NCBI GenBank assembly: GCA_030272585.1
Contig: BSYQ01000010.1
Coordinates: forward strand, 2,356,001-2,420,000
DNA: 64,000 nt
Reading direction: 5' to 3'
DNA from: Bryopsis sp. KO-2023
Taxonomy: Eukaryota; Chlorophyta; Ulvophyceae; Bryopsidales; Bryopsidaceae
A model generated the notes under the pieces. It had not been told where the DNA came from and ran no database searches. It saw only the letters and a list, made by a program, of their open reading frames with translations. A program made the translations under genes and the position numbers. Below are positions 43,284 through 55,900 of this stretch, piece after piece. Positions within the stretch are counted from its first letter, which is position 1; every line of letters begins with the position of its first letter.

Positions 43284-43799
43284 TACCTGGAGTTTGCCCT
43301 CTGAACCACAAGACAGGCACTCGATACGAATGGCTGTAAATGACATGGAAATCGTAGAAGTGGGAATCGATCCCAGATGGTAAAGCTTTCATGCCGGCTT
43401 CGTCCTCTTGTTGATCGCATTCCTCTTCCTTTTCTTGGGGCAGTTCCAGATTTTTGTCCAAATAGATCACGTGTTTCACTGCCAGACACCCGGAATCCTT
43501 GGATCAGGGAACGACCAAATCAATAGGGGGGGCAATAAACGCTCGATATCCCATCGGCATCAAAGAAAACACTGTGCCAAAATGTCATTGTAATATTAAT
43601 AAGGCAAAAAGAGGCCATCACAACCCATAATGCAGGAAAATACAGAATCTTATTCACTGATGGGTGGCTAATTCCAGCTTACTTCCAGAGATTCTTTTCT
43701 GGAACTCGCCAGCCACTCCCATGATGGGCTGCCATCCAATCTTGAGCAACATTCAGCCAGTGCCCTCGCTCCTTCCTCAAACTCGATATATTCGATCAT
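42502..43799 (-). CDS. ATG10: ATG10-like E2 enzyme for ATG12 conjugation, four exons
   Basis: The exons are 43799-43683, 43497-43287, 43084-42984 and 42723-42502, giving 216 aa (human ATG10 is 220). ATG10 is the E2-like enzyme that attaches ATG12 to ATG5 during autophagosome formation. The family features appear in order: SWEW near residue 29, then DSGCLAVK, then HFYDFHVIYSHSYRVPVLWFR, then DGTPL just after the next junction. The active site is the HPC motif in WYFVHPCQT, with Cys158. FLVSWFSVVLPAFGL forms the final helix. Phases agree at all three introns. The second intron contains a (TATATG)n array that runs right up to the splice donor. The coding order and HPC motif separate it from ATG3, which is larger. 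Confidence 0.92.
43191..43283. repeat. (TATATG)n hexanucleotide microsatellite in an ATG10 intron
   Basis: About 93 bp consists of 15 or so TATATG units with one GAATATG interruption near 43231. The ORFs that read Tyr-Thr or His-Ile repeats through it are not real. The array ends at 43283, within a few bases of the splice donor of ATG10 exon 2 (GT at 43286-43285 on the minus strand). Confidence 0.95.
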
Positions 43800-44360
43800 C
43801 TTTTCCTGTTTACCCTTTCTTTTTCGCCTTTTTTCACCACCATCCAGAAAATCAGAGTGGCTTTACATCCACAAGCGAACTTTCCAGGAATGCGGCGCCA
43901 CAGCAAGTCGAGGAGAATTAAAAAAAAACCCTCTCCATTCTCCAAGAGGGTGACTTGGACGGCACGTGATCCCTTGTTGGTGAGATCCATGTCGATGGCT
44001 CCTGTGGCATGGTGTGGGTCTGACTCCACGCAGATGAACCGCACCTGCCTCCGACGCGTCCCGAACAGTTTTATCGTAGTGTTCGCGCTGTTTTGGAAAA
44101 CTTTCGTCCAGCAGGTATCGCGCGCAGGTCTTTTGCAGGTGGGCCGAACGCGAGGAACTTACTCCATTCTTTGTTTTTCGCACTCTCTTGTTTTTTTCTC
44201 CAGGCCACCTTGTGTTCTCTGTGTTGTATCGAGATGCGTTGGAGGGATACGGCTTGTGTGTTGGAGTTGAAGAGAAAATGCTGAACGGGCGTTGGTTTGT
44301 TTTTGGATTTCTTCCAGGTCGGTTCTCCAAGCACGTGTTCATAAGGAACTGGAATTCAAG
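43800..44360. other. Divergent region between ATG10 and the reticulon gene
   Basis: Promoters for both genes should lie here. A minus-strand open stretch at about 43915-44060 reads like genuine protein (RFICVESDPHHATGAIDM... ending in LLENGE), but no start, splice partner or family could be assigned, so it is not called as a gene. Confidence 0.4.
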
Positions 44361-46302
44361 ATGGCTGAACGTAAGGTGTCGCTTCCAATCTCCGACAAGA
44401 AAGGTGAGCCAAGGGCTCTTTGTCCTGAAACATTTGAACGTACATTTTCGAACCCTGGATTTCGGCGCTCCGAGTTGCGTCAGCGTTGGAGGACACACGG
44501 GATGATAGAAAAATGAACAAGCAGCCCAGCTTGCCTCAATGCCGACGGTTCAGACTGCCGTTAAGAACCTTCATTGATCTTTTCTGGAGACTTGTACCGC
44601 GCCATTGAGGTCGAGAACCGGTTTCAAATCTCGGCGTTGCCTTGATTGTCCTGCGTTTTCTGTTTGCTCCACGTTCGACGGACATCTTGTGTCGTCGTCC
44701 GCAGTCGAAGACCTCTTGATGTGGAGGGACACGAAAAAGAGCGGAATCGTTTTCGGTGTCGCCACCCTGGCGTATCTCATCTTGGAATGGAGCGGAAAGA
44801 CTATGTTGAGTTTGTCGGCCTACCTGGTGCTGTTCAGCGGTTTGGCATTGTTCGCATGGACTTACGGCGCTGCTTTCCTCCACAAGTAAGGAAACGAAAT
44901 CGCTTACACTTGCGTTCCCATTGCTAAGGTCGTCTTGATGAGATTCATAAGCATTGAAAGTATGGGTGTTGCCACAGGCCTGGTCCCCCAATTCCTGCTT
45001 TCATCAAGGAAGGAGTCGATGAGGAGGACGTCAAGAAGCTTGCTGCCAAGGCGGTTCCAGTCATCAACAAAGGATTGGGTGGGTTTTTCTTTATTTGAAA
45101 GACCCTCTGTGAAAACCTCTGTGCATCTGACATGAAATAGAAGAAAAATGGATTTTTAGAAGTGTGATTTTGGTCGCTTGTGGTAAGAAACAACAACGTT
45201 GGCATCCATATTGCCTGAAATCCTTTCATTTGACAAAACAAAATTTTGCATTGTTGACCATTTACAGCTGTTAAAAAATGTCACCCACTGCATGACTCAT
45301 AAGAAGCTTCTTCCCATGTTGTGCCATGTGGGTTTGCGATTAAGAAGAGTTTTGGTTCCTAACCTTCGCAGGTATCTTCATGAACATCATCAGCGGCAAG
45401 GATTTGATGTTGGCTGCCAAGGTGTGTGCTTTTTCTTTCCAAAATGCAACGTGAAGAAAAGACTAAATCAAGCATTGATCAGGGAATCAATTGTTCCTAC
45501 CCCTCACTGTTACTGGAATATTAGATAATTGCTGGAAGTATAGTCGCATCTTTTTTTTTCTGGCTGTGTTGTGGGATAGAGGGTTTGACGCGTGATGTCA
45601 AGAAGATGGCATTCTGGGTGGTTTTTTTGAAAGCTTGCTGACGATGCACCGTTGGGTGAATTTAGGTTGGAGGTGCTTTGTATGCGATTGCCAAGGTTGC
45701 CAACTGGTTCTCCTTCTTCACGTTGGGCTATATTGGTGAGATGCAGCAGGAACAACAGTTGATTGGTTTTTCGAGAATTGATTTTTGTGTCTGGTATGAC
45801 TGTGAAAAACGGAGGAAAATCATCGAAGCTTGGAAACCAGCTTCAACCCCCCACCTTTCATTAAAAAAATGATTCCTTTTTTCTTGGATCGATTGATCTC
45901 CTCCTGAGTGTTTTTTTCCCCCATCAACGCTAGAGTTACCCTTTTAAGTCAAAAATCCAGCTGCATTTCTCTAAGGAGCTTGGTTTTTCGACTCCACCTC
46001 GAACCAGGCCTACATTACACGATAATGATCATTTTTCACCTTTTCCCAACTAATGCTCCCCGGGACTTTACCACTGTCCGATCTTCCAACCTGGGGTTTT
46101 GGCATGATCGATTATATGTATTTTTGCTGCAGTTGTTGCGGGTGCTTTCTGCATCCCTAAGGTTTACGAGATGCGCAAAGAGGAAATCGATGCCCTCCTT
46201 GTGAAAGGGTTGGACCAATTCAAGCAGCTCACTTCCAAGGGACAGACCATGCTGAAAAAGATTCCAAGCGCTGCATCGGATGCCGCCAAAAAAACGGAAT
46301 GA
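44361..46302 (+). CDS. Reticulon-family ER membrane-shaping protein, six exons
   Basis: The exons are 44361-44403, 44705-44885, 44978-45078, 45372-45421, 45666-45735 and 46133-46302; the phases agree, giving 204 aa. The reticulon homology domain starts with VEDLLMWRDTKKSGIVFG (about residue 15). Two long hydrophobic hairpins follow: one of about 35 residues before FLHK, and a second around LYAIAKVANWFSFFTLGYIGVVAGAFCIPKVYE. They are separated by a hydrophilic loop (about residues 76-105). The C-terminal tail is Lys-rich and soluble. Reticulons insert as wedge-shaped hairpins that curve ER tubules. The size and architecture match plant and protist RTN proteins of the short type. No signal peptide is expected or seen. 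Confidence 0.92.
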
Positions 46303-49300
46303 GTCCTCATGTATCAACAATGAAAAAAAAAAGGGGGGGCTGGGGAAATTGTAGGGATGGGTAGTTTCTGGATTTACCCCAAAAAGCGAGAAACAGATAA
46401 AAGGGGGTTATCCGAGCATGAGTCAAAAGGAGGCTTGCAGTGGAGAAAGAGAGAGAGAGAGGGAATGGGTTTTTTTATTTTTCCTTTTTTTTATATGTGT
46501 GTGGGGTTAAAATTTGGTTTGCTAACGATAAAAAAAAGAATTGTATTTCCCAACCCAAGAGATGGAGAGAGAGAAAAAAAAAGGCAAAAAAAAATATGGT
46601 AAAAAAAAAGGAAAAGAATGCACATAGGATGAGAGAGGCATGAGATTTCACAGACGAGTGGAATGAGGTTACTCAAAAAAAAAAAAGTGTGAGAAAGTGT
46701 TAGGTTGGGTGGGTCGTCGGTCTATATATTCTTCGGTGTTTGTTTTCGAAAGGGGATGGGTTGCTTTGGAAAACTGAAAAAACTTGGGAGTTGATTGAGA
46801 ACGGGAAAAAAAAACCCAAGTTTTAAGAAGAGTTGTTGAAAGGGGAAAATGACCTTGGGTCGTCGAAGGGGGTGAGAAAAAAAAACAGCAGATGCATAAG
46901 CAGAGGTGTAGACACATTAGTGGAAAATTTTCGAATTGGAGTTGTGTGTATCCTTGTCATTCATGCTTTTTTTTCCCCAGTGAGCAACGAAAACGCTAGG
47001 TTTTCGTATTTCCCTGATCTTCTGTCGATAGATGTCGACATTTCAGCTTTTTCCGTTGGTTTGATATTGTTATTTTTCACAAATATCCTTTCATCTCTTT
47101 TTCGGCTTTGTGTGTGAACCCTTCCAACAAAAAAAAAAAGAACTGCATTTTATCTTATTTCTTCTTTCTTACATTTGAGGGTTCTTTCGCAAAATTTGGG
47201 ATGTGGGGTCGAGGAAATTTGACATGCACCGAAATGGATGAAATTTCTTTCGTTCTTTTCTCAATGGTGCTGGGTGTTGAATGGGGTTGGGAAAAAGAAA
47301 AAGGAAATTCCGAAGGTGGATGACTTGTTAGTGGTGGGGTATTTGAGAAGGAAGGAAAAGGAAGCTGGTTGGGAGCTTTTTGCTGAGCAAAAAAGTGCAA
47401 CCCTTTTCTTCCTTGATTTCTCTTCTTAGAGTCGTGCTTAATGGGAGGTTCCTGGCAAGGGCTCTTTTGTAATAATGTTCCTGAATTCAGAACTGGAAAA
47501 TGAAAACTGTATGTCAGACAAATCGAAGCATGTTCGGAGCAAGGCCTGATCAGGATGATTCCTTCTGATGTTTTATGTTCTGCAACCCTGTGCAGGGGAT
47601 GCTGTCCTCTCAAAACTGAGATGTTTATTTATTTCCCAACATGTTTTTTCGATGAAAAGTATCAATACATTTATAAAATAGCACTGGGACATAGCTGAGA
47701 CCTCAACATGAGATGGATATGATGACCCATTCATGACAGACTCTGGCATGTCCTGATACGTGTCTTCCATAGCATTGATTGCCAATGGCTTTGGCTGGCG
47801 CATGAGTTTCTCCGCCAACTCCGTCTTCTCCATGTGAAATATCCAAACTGGGAAACGTTCCTCAGTCAAAGAATTGATTGGCTCAATCATGGCTTTGGTT
47901 GCAGTTTCCCTGCCAGATCAACTGTCCGGAAAAGGTGGTGCATAGATATGTAGATTGTGATTCAGCAGACGTGGCGTTTCGCACAGAAGAAAAACAACAT
48001 ATCCACATAGGGAAACTGCAACCAGGGGCTAGGCAATCTCACTGCCCTGAAGCAAGGGGGTGTGAATATGACAGCAACTCTCACCTGTTTCTCCTGAATA
48101 TGTGCCTCGCAAATTCGCTGATGCTTATCTCGAATGGAAACCGAATTTTGCAACATGTAAGGAAAACAACTGCCTCAGAATATGCTATTATGGACAGTTG
48201 CAGTCTATCCTTAGCATGATGAACAGATCCACCTGTTCAGGCAAAAAGTCAGATCAATGCACCCCAACGCTTCACTCTGCATCCTAATTTGTGGATGGGG
48301 ACCACTAGGTCGAAGGTACTAACAGCAGATCAGTTCTGATCATGGATGTCCACAGGGATCAAACCATTTCCAAGCCTTGCTGCAATGCGGCCAGATGCGT
48401 TCTTCCATTCCAATTTCATTCTTGCCCACAGCTGCGAATCTCATTTGCTCCAATTCGAAGAGAAATAATCGAATTCCCTCCTTGCCTGTTGACCGGCTTC
48501 CCAATCACCAGAGTCCCCAACACAATTGTTGCAACCAGTGAAGATGGACTGGACGTCCAGGACATTTCCATGGGCGTCACAGGGTGCGAAATCTAGCACA
48601 AGATTGCCCCCTCCTTTGACGACGTCCGCAGATCCCAAAAACAGTCAGAATTTCCACCGTTGCGAAGCCACCACCTTGAGACTCAACAGAAGACGTCCTC
48701 CAAACCCTGTTGGCCAGCACCACCCACCACGAATATGTGCGTCAACCGTTCACAGCTCGAGCAAAACTGAGCGTCACAGTGAACCACATAGCCTGAGCAG
48801 GGGGTGCCCCAAAAAAGTGCTGGCCAACGAAACGGGGAAGAAGCACCCAGACTCGCTCAGCGCCTTCCTCAAGCGAAAGAAGAAAAAAAGAAACCTGGCC
48901 TCCATCGGCATTCGTGAACGGTCTTCCTTTCCAAAAACATCATTCAGGTATGCAGCTCCCACGATCACATCTCTTGTTTTCTATTTCGTCTTTTGTTTGT
49001 TCGTTCGACCACCCTCCTATGCGTTTTCTTCATCTGTCCACGCTGGATGACCCACGGAAGACTCCAGAGCTGGCGCGACATCCCATTGGCCAGACCCCCC
49101 CCCCTCCAAATGCAGGTGGAGAACTTATCCTTTCGCTCCTTGCATCCACGATCATAATTCGCATATGCACTCCCTTCCTTCTCCAGAAAAACTGGCTGCC
49201 AGCGCTTCTGTTTGCCCACTCCCCGTCCGCATGCCTCCCGATCGACCATCCACACCACATGAGTTCCTCATCTATTGGGTATGCGTTGACCGGCCGCCCA

Positions 49301-49956
49301 CACCACCGCTCATCCCCCGAGAAACAACCCTAGCTTGTCACCATCCACCAGAAAGACGTCCAACTGGGGGAGGAACAAGGGAGAGGCCGTGAGGAGGGGG
49401 TCGGACCGAAAAACAGAAAAACCAGCCGCCAATTCGTTAGGCGGTAAATCGCATCCTGCTGGCTTGATTGTGGGGCTTTGTGGAATTTTCCGTCCAATCT
49501 GGCGAGAGTGACCCATTCCAGAAATCGTTGCGGTTTAACCGTGCCGGGTGCTCGATGGCAAACCGTTTGGGTTTCGTTCGATTGCCGGGAAACTAATGGA
49601 GCTTGTCGCTGAGGTTTTCGTGTCGGCGCAAAACGCATTCTGAGTCTTGTTCATTTTTTTTTTGGCCCGTCCGTTCTGTTTTTCACGTTCGGCTCGGTCG
49701 TCTTGAGAGGGGGAACGAAAAAAAAAGCTCTCTGTTTTTCCTACACTATTTTCTTTTGCCCCCGAAAGAATCCTCGAGAAAAAATACGAGGGTGTTCGAG
49801 AGTCGGGTTGCCTCCTTTTGACTGTCCGTCAATTTCGTCCGGCTTGGGGTTCCCTCCTATCGTTCCGGGTCATTTTATCGCCCCGTTTTTCGAGAGGTGG
49901 ACACGTGTGGGGGGCGAAGGACAAAAAAATAGCCCATTCGAAGGAGGTGTTCGGCG
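46303..49956. other. Long intergenic region, no supported gene
   Basis: A-rich and T-rich low-complexity sequence fills about 46310-47120. From about 47620 to 48800 there are open stretches on both strands that read more like protein. One minus-strand example at 47573-47890 contains EERFPVWIFHMEKTELAEKL; another lies at 48441-48638. They have mixed frames and no recognised domain, and could be the remains of a retroelement. The last kilobase should include the promoter of the PZP gene. Confidence 0.4.
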
Positions 49957-52900
49957 ATGGACGCGCTCAACGTGGGTCTGGCGGAGCTGGAAAGTGTCCG
50001 GGCGAAAGCTGAGGAGGGATTATTCCCTAGACGGGATTTCAAAGCGCCCTTAACGTTCGCGGCTGCCCACACCGAAGTCCAACGAAGGGATGATGCGAGG
50101 AAGTTGAGGGAGGAATCCAGGAAGGATGCGAGGTCGAAGGGGCGCTCGCCCCAGTCCCGAGTCCCGACGAACAAAGGGGCCGTCATAGGGGGGCGCAGGG
50201 ATGACCTTTCGCCTTGGTGGCTGGTGATGAAGGTATGGGTGTTTTCGTTTGTTGGTTTTTTTCGTCGGCTTCGTTGTTGTTTTTCCTCTTCTTGTTCTCG
50301 GCATTATTTGCCTCGGTTTTCCCACCCCTTTCTGGACAACAGGGAAAAAAAAAAATCGCTTTCACATCATCGAATGCCGAGGCAAATTACCCCTGACCGA
50401 GCGACGGTTGTAGGGAAATAGTGGGTCGGCCCCCACCCGCCTCCAAACGGATTTTTGTTTCAACCGTGTGAATGTCTTTGTTTCTGGTTGAAATTTGCAG
50501 CTGATGTTTTCATGTTTCGTTGGCTTCGTAGGACTACTTCCGGGAGGTCACTCAGGAGGACGTGATGGCCGTCATCCCCTGTCGAGAGGCGCTGGACGCC
50601 ACCACCGACCCTGCCTTCCGAATCCCTCGCGTGGGTCGAGACACCGAGGTCATCGACGAGGCTGAGTTCTGGGCTAACCGCATCTCCAAAAAGCCCAGGA
50701 CTGACCAGAGCACCGAGGCCCCCCAAGCAGCAAACGGGGCTGATGGGAGGCCAGAAGGAGATGCTGTGGAGGATACACCACGCGGGGTGAGTAGTTGGGT
50801 TGCTGCTTTGTTCTCCTCGCCTTGTATTATCAAAAACTTGTATAGTATCCCCTATGGTTTCTCAAGAGGGGCCAGGCAATAGCCCCCCCATTGCATTGTA
50901 ATGACCGATGCCCCAAGTGCCTGCCCAAGACGACACCTTCAAGCAGCATTTTCCACAAGTTTGGTTTATTCTCAAGGTTCCTCATTCCAGAAGTGTGACC
51001 AGTCACACCTGGACTTGTCTGTCCTCAAGCAAGCACCAATCTGTCCAGACCCAATCGTGAATGCATTCCCATATCTTTTTTCTCAACACACACAGGCAGC
51101 CCTGGTGTCCCAGCGACGGAGCGACAGGCTCGCTTCGAAGCTGGCTGCCCGGGAGGGTTCTCTGTCACTGGCATTGGACTCTGGCCGGGCAGAGGAAATC
51201 GCGGAAGCCTCTCCGTGGCTCGGTCTCCCCCAAACTCCAGTCCAGGATGTGAGGCAGCACCTGCTGGATGTTTGCTGTGGGCATGAACTGGCAGTCCTCG
51301 CGTCGGAAATCGATGCGATCGAGGGGGGAAGGGGGCAAGTTTTGGGACTGGGGGTTGGGGAGTGTCAGGCTCGAGGCCATCAAGATGAGGACGATTTCGA
51401 TGTATCCACGGAGCAAAAGGCTGCTTTGCTGGATACATTGAACAAGGTCAGCCACCCTCCCCAAACACATGCACAATACCGTTTCAAGTTAGTTCAATCA
51501 TGGTTTCAAAAGGGGTTTTCCCAGTTGGGTTGCTCAAGTTTCAAGCATGCATTTCAAGTCAAGATTCAATTTCCGTCATTTGACCGAGTGTCAGACCAAG
51601 AGATTCGCATCAAGCGGGTTGTATGGTGTCCAGATTAAGAAAACAAAACCCTATGGAGTACACAAACACACTGCATATACCATGCATTGATCAAACTGGA
51701 GACTGCTTTTATTCACGTTCGATTGTTGCTTTTTCCCCTGCAGGCAGTGGTCAAGCATCCTCCACTCTCAGGGGATTTCGTGCCGGAAGTCGTTGCCCTT
51801 GCTCAGCCAGAGAAGGGCCAACCGAACGGCAATCTCGACGTAGAGATGACTGACGCTCCGGCTCAGTCAGCCGATTCCAATCGACAGCACCCCCCAGAGG
51901 CAAACGGAAACATCTCCTTGGCCAGCGCTCATCCATCGCCTGACGCCATGCACCAAGGGCCAGCCCAGGAATGCAACCAAAAAGGCTGCGACCCCATGCA
52001 TCCAGCCACTCAAATCCTTCTCAACCGAGGGCTGCCCCCTCATGTGTTGGAGTGTGCGACGTCCGTGGCGACTGGAATGATGAGTAATGGGCAAAACCAT
52101 CAGTTGCCTGGTATCCTGGAGAGCCCAGCCACCCCTCCACCAGCTCCTGGCTGTCAATCGGACGTGGAAACGCCTCCGAATCGTTACCTGTGCTCGTCGA
52201 ATGGCTTCCGTTTTCCTGCTTTGACAAACCCAGACTCCACCCCTGTGTTCAACTCCAAAACGAGGTCCAGCATGGAGGATCCAGTCGACCTCAATTGTCC
52301 GGTTATCGATGAGGGCAAGGGGGTGGCAGGTGGAAACGGGGATGTTCGAGGTTCGAAGTCGACCACCGCACGTCGGCGAAGGAAAGATGTGGATTATAAT
52401 GTGCTGGCTGGAGGTAAAACTGGACCCCCTCAGAATCAAACCGCCGGGAAGAGGAAGGCGCAGAAATCAGCATTCGGAAATCAAATGGAGGCTCTATCAA
52501 ATCCGACATATAATGCTGTCCAAAATGCGATCGCCCAAGGTATGTGTGAAGGGCACAACTGTCTGACTTTCTAGACATGGGGCCGAATGTATTTGATCTT
52601 TTCCCGTGTCTTGTTTTTATGTTTTGAGGGGAGGGGTGTGGGGGTTATCTTGTAGAGCAACCATTTCATCGGTTTTCCTATGGTCCAGAAAGCTGGCCAT
52701 TTCATAGGTGCTTGGACAAAAGTTTCATCCCCTTACCCCCCCCCCCCCCCCCCAAAAAAAAACAAAAAAACAAAAAAACATCGACATTTATATATATGTA
52801 TGCATAGACATTTGAAACTCTTAAAAAAAACAGTGCCGCTGAACTGGAGATTAGGCATGTGGACTGAGACTGTTTTTGGTGATATCGTTTTTCATAGGAG

Positions 52901-55900
52901 GTCCTGATGGCGACTTGGAGAGTCAATGGAACCAGCTTGACACCGCCCGAGAACAAGGATTGTTGGAGTATGCTCCGGACGACGAAATCATGGCGGAAAT
53001 CATTGCTTGCCAAGCGGAGCTCATTCAACAGAGTGCTGCCAATCGACAGAGGCTAGCGAAAACAGTGGGAGGCGTGCTCGAACACTTACCCAAGATGAAA
53101 GTCGACAGGGAACGGCGCTGCGAAATGGAAAAAGACATCACGGAATGCACGAAAGCCATCGGAGAGTATCGACGGGACAGGAAGCATGCGTCGAGGAAGA
53201 GGCAGTCTGACAAGGGAGGTGTGTCGGAAACCCCGGCGATCAGCCCAAGGCGGAGCCGGCCACCGAGACAGTATGGGGACGAAGGGTATGCTCTGGCTTC
53301 AACAGCCACCAGAAACGAAAGGTTGACGGCCCAAGGGGTTGGGTCGACCGAATTGATCGATTCTTTGACGGAGAGAGAACAAGGAGCGGACACCGTTTGC
53401 ATGGTGTGTGGTGAAGGGCATTCGGAGCCCCCCAACGTGATCGTTTACTGCGAGAGGTGCGATTTGGCGGTTCATCAAGACTGCTATGGGGTGTCCGATG
53501 TTCCAGCTGGAGAGTGGCTGTGCTGGCCTTGCGTCGTTCACGAAGAGAAACTACGTCGGGATGGTGTTCCGCAATCTGATATTCGGCCATCGAGAGGGCC
53601 TGGTTCGGACAATTCGAAATTGGAGGGTGGATCGAGGGGGGTGGAATGTGCGCTGTGTCCTGTCAAGTGCGGAGCGTTCAAGATGTCGTCTGACGGTCGA
53701 AAATGGGTGCATGTGGTGAGTACGGAGGAAATTCCGCTGAAGAGAATGTCAAGAAAAACTGAAAACTAGATTCTTCCGACAGACTTTTTACCGTCATCGA
53801 TCAGAAACAGTTAAAACACGACAAAGGTTCCAGTAGACTCCACTGACCCCTTTACCCCCGGATTGTCTTATTGGGTTGTCTTCTGTCAACTAATTTTTGA
53901 CATGCATGTCTCTATAGACTCAATGCCGCCCCCACCCCATTGTTTCTATTTTTACTGCTTGAAAACCGCCGCTGCTGGCTGCACCTCTAAATTCAACACC
54001 CCCTCGATTAGTTTACAGAATCCTTTTTATGTATGCAGGTTTGCTGCCATGCTCACCGCGAAACGTCGATTTTGCCCGGAAATATCTGCGAAGCTGTGGA
54101 AGGGGTTAACGACATCCCAAACTCGAGATGCAACGTGAAATGTGAGCTCTGTCAGCGTCGAGAGGGTGCAGTCATTCGTTGTTCATATGGAAGCTGTTCG
54201 AAAAATTTGCACGTGCTGTGCGCACGGAGGGAGGGCCTGGCTGTCATGACGCCGTCACAGAAACTCGGCCAGACGTCGCAGTTCACTTGCAATGCTTACT
54301 GCCGAGATCATAACATGTTGAGGAACATGGAAACCATTACGCCTGCTAGGGCGGTCACTCTCGCTGCTTCACAAAAGGTATGAATTATTTTTTTCAGTGG
54401 AAAATGGAAATATAAACACACCTCTTCTGGGTTTTTGTGGAATTTTTTTTTGAGGAAAAAGGAAACATGCACCCCTGTTGGTTTTTTGTGGAATTGTTTT
54501 TCTTCTTGTTTTTTTTTTTTGGGGGGGGGGGGGAGGGGGATTGGGAGGGTGAGAAGTGGTGTTTTAATTTCTGCGATAAAATTTAAAAGCATCCATATGA
54601 TGTTTTTTCTTGAATTTTTGTTCCCAGGATAAGTCAGCCAACCGAACTCTATTGGACTTCGACCTGAAAGGCTCCGATTCTCTGTCCGAACTGACCGCGC
54701 ATGCCGCTCCGCAAAATTTGCTGAAGGGAACGAACCCTCAATACATCCATCAGTTGGGCGGCAGCCTGCGATCTTCTCTCGACATGAAAACGGCACCGCC
54801 CGTGGGACAACCCATGTCCGAACAAGAACGGCAAAAAGCTTTGGAATCCCTCGCTGCAAAGCAACGTGACTACGAAGCACTGCGTCAGCTCAGGTGAGCT
54901 ATATATATATATTTTTAATGAAAATAATAGGCTCCATTTAGTGAAATCAAAGTTGATCGATGATTTGTTGACCTTATTTTTGAGCCCTGCTTTTTCCCTC
55001 TGCTTTTGGTGGTGATTTTGGTGCTGTTGGCTGGGTTGTACCTATGTCTGACTCTCCTGCCCCGTTTCCAGATTGAACCTCGAGACGGTGCGAGTCCTCA
55101 GCGATCAATGCAAGAAACGGGAACGAGCGAAAGCCGTCTTGACAAACCTCAAGATCACTCGATTCAAGTCGGTGCTGGCGGACGTCGAGAAGTACTACCC
55201 CTTGATGGACACGGTGCTTCCACCTCGACAGCAAGCCTCCGGGCGTTCCGCTGCACCGACCGAAGAGCCAGCAGCGACACCCACCATTTCCAACACGTTC
55301 GCTGGGTCAGCTTCTGAGCAGCTTCTTCCCGTCGCGTCAGGGCCTCCCACAAGGGGCCGACCGTCGGGATCGAGGTCAACCAGGGTGACAGCCAAGAGAA
55401 TGTCTGGTGCAATGGAGGTGGACAACGATGTCGGGGCTGCCCAAACATCCCGAAGAAATGCAAGAGGTATGGAAGTAGTCCAATAGATAACCCCCCCAAC
55501 CCCCCCCCCTCCCCCTTTTTTTTTTTAAACAGAGGTATTGCCATTTTTCTCAGCCCCGATTTTGGAGGTAAGGTTGTCTTTTGAAACTGGGAAGGAGCTT
55601 TTTCTCTTTTCTACTTGGGGAAGTGATGTGTACGATTTGATGCGATTGTTGGAATTCTGTGTATACGGACATTCTTCTAAAGGGTGGTTTTGTTAGGTAC
55701 CCAGGGCCGGGCAAGAAGAGGGATCGAGATGACCCCGCCCCCGGAATCCGAGACAGCAACTCCGGTGAACCTTGGTCTGTCCCCTCAATCAACGCCTGGT
55801 CAAACGAGGACTACCCGAGCCACAACCCGCCGCTCCACAAGAAACAGCGCTCAGCTGCTGCAACATCAAAATCCACCCCCGCATTCCCACCAAACCTCAC

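Noticed and set aside
43093..43346. ORFs reading Tyr-Thr or His-Ile repeats
   Set aside because: They run through the (TATATG)n microsatellite. Only the part upstream of 43287 is real, as ATG10 exon 2.
43863..44498. 211-aa minus-strand ORF
   Set aside because: It runs antisense across reticulon exon 1 and shows no domain. Only the short 43915-44060 frame was kept as a weak observation.
44605..44650. tRNA-like B-box string GGTTTCAAATC
   Set aside because: No matching A box, acceptor stem or anticodon arm could be folded around it.
47573..48640. Possible retroelement protease or polymerase fragments
   Set aside because: A D-S-G triplet occurs in one frame, but no neighbouring retroelement motifs, LTRs or continuous frame support it.
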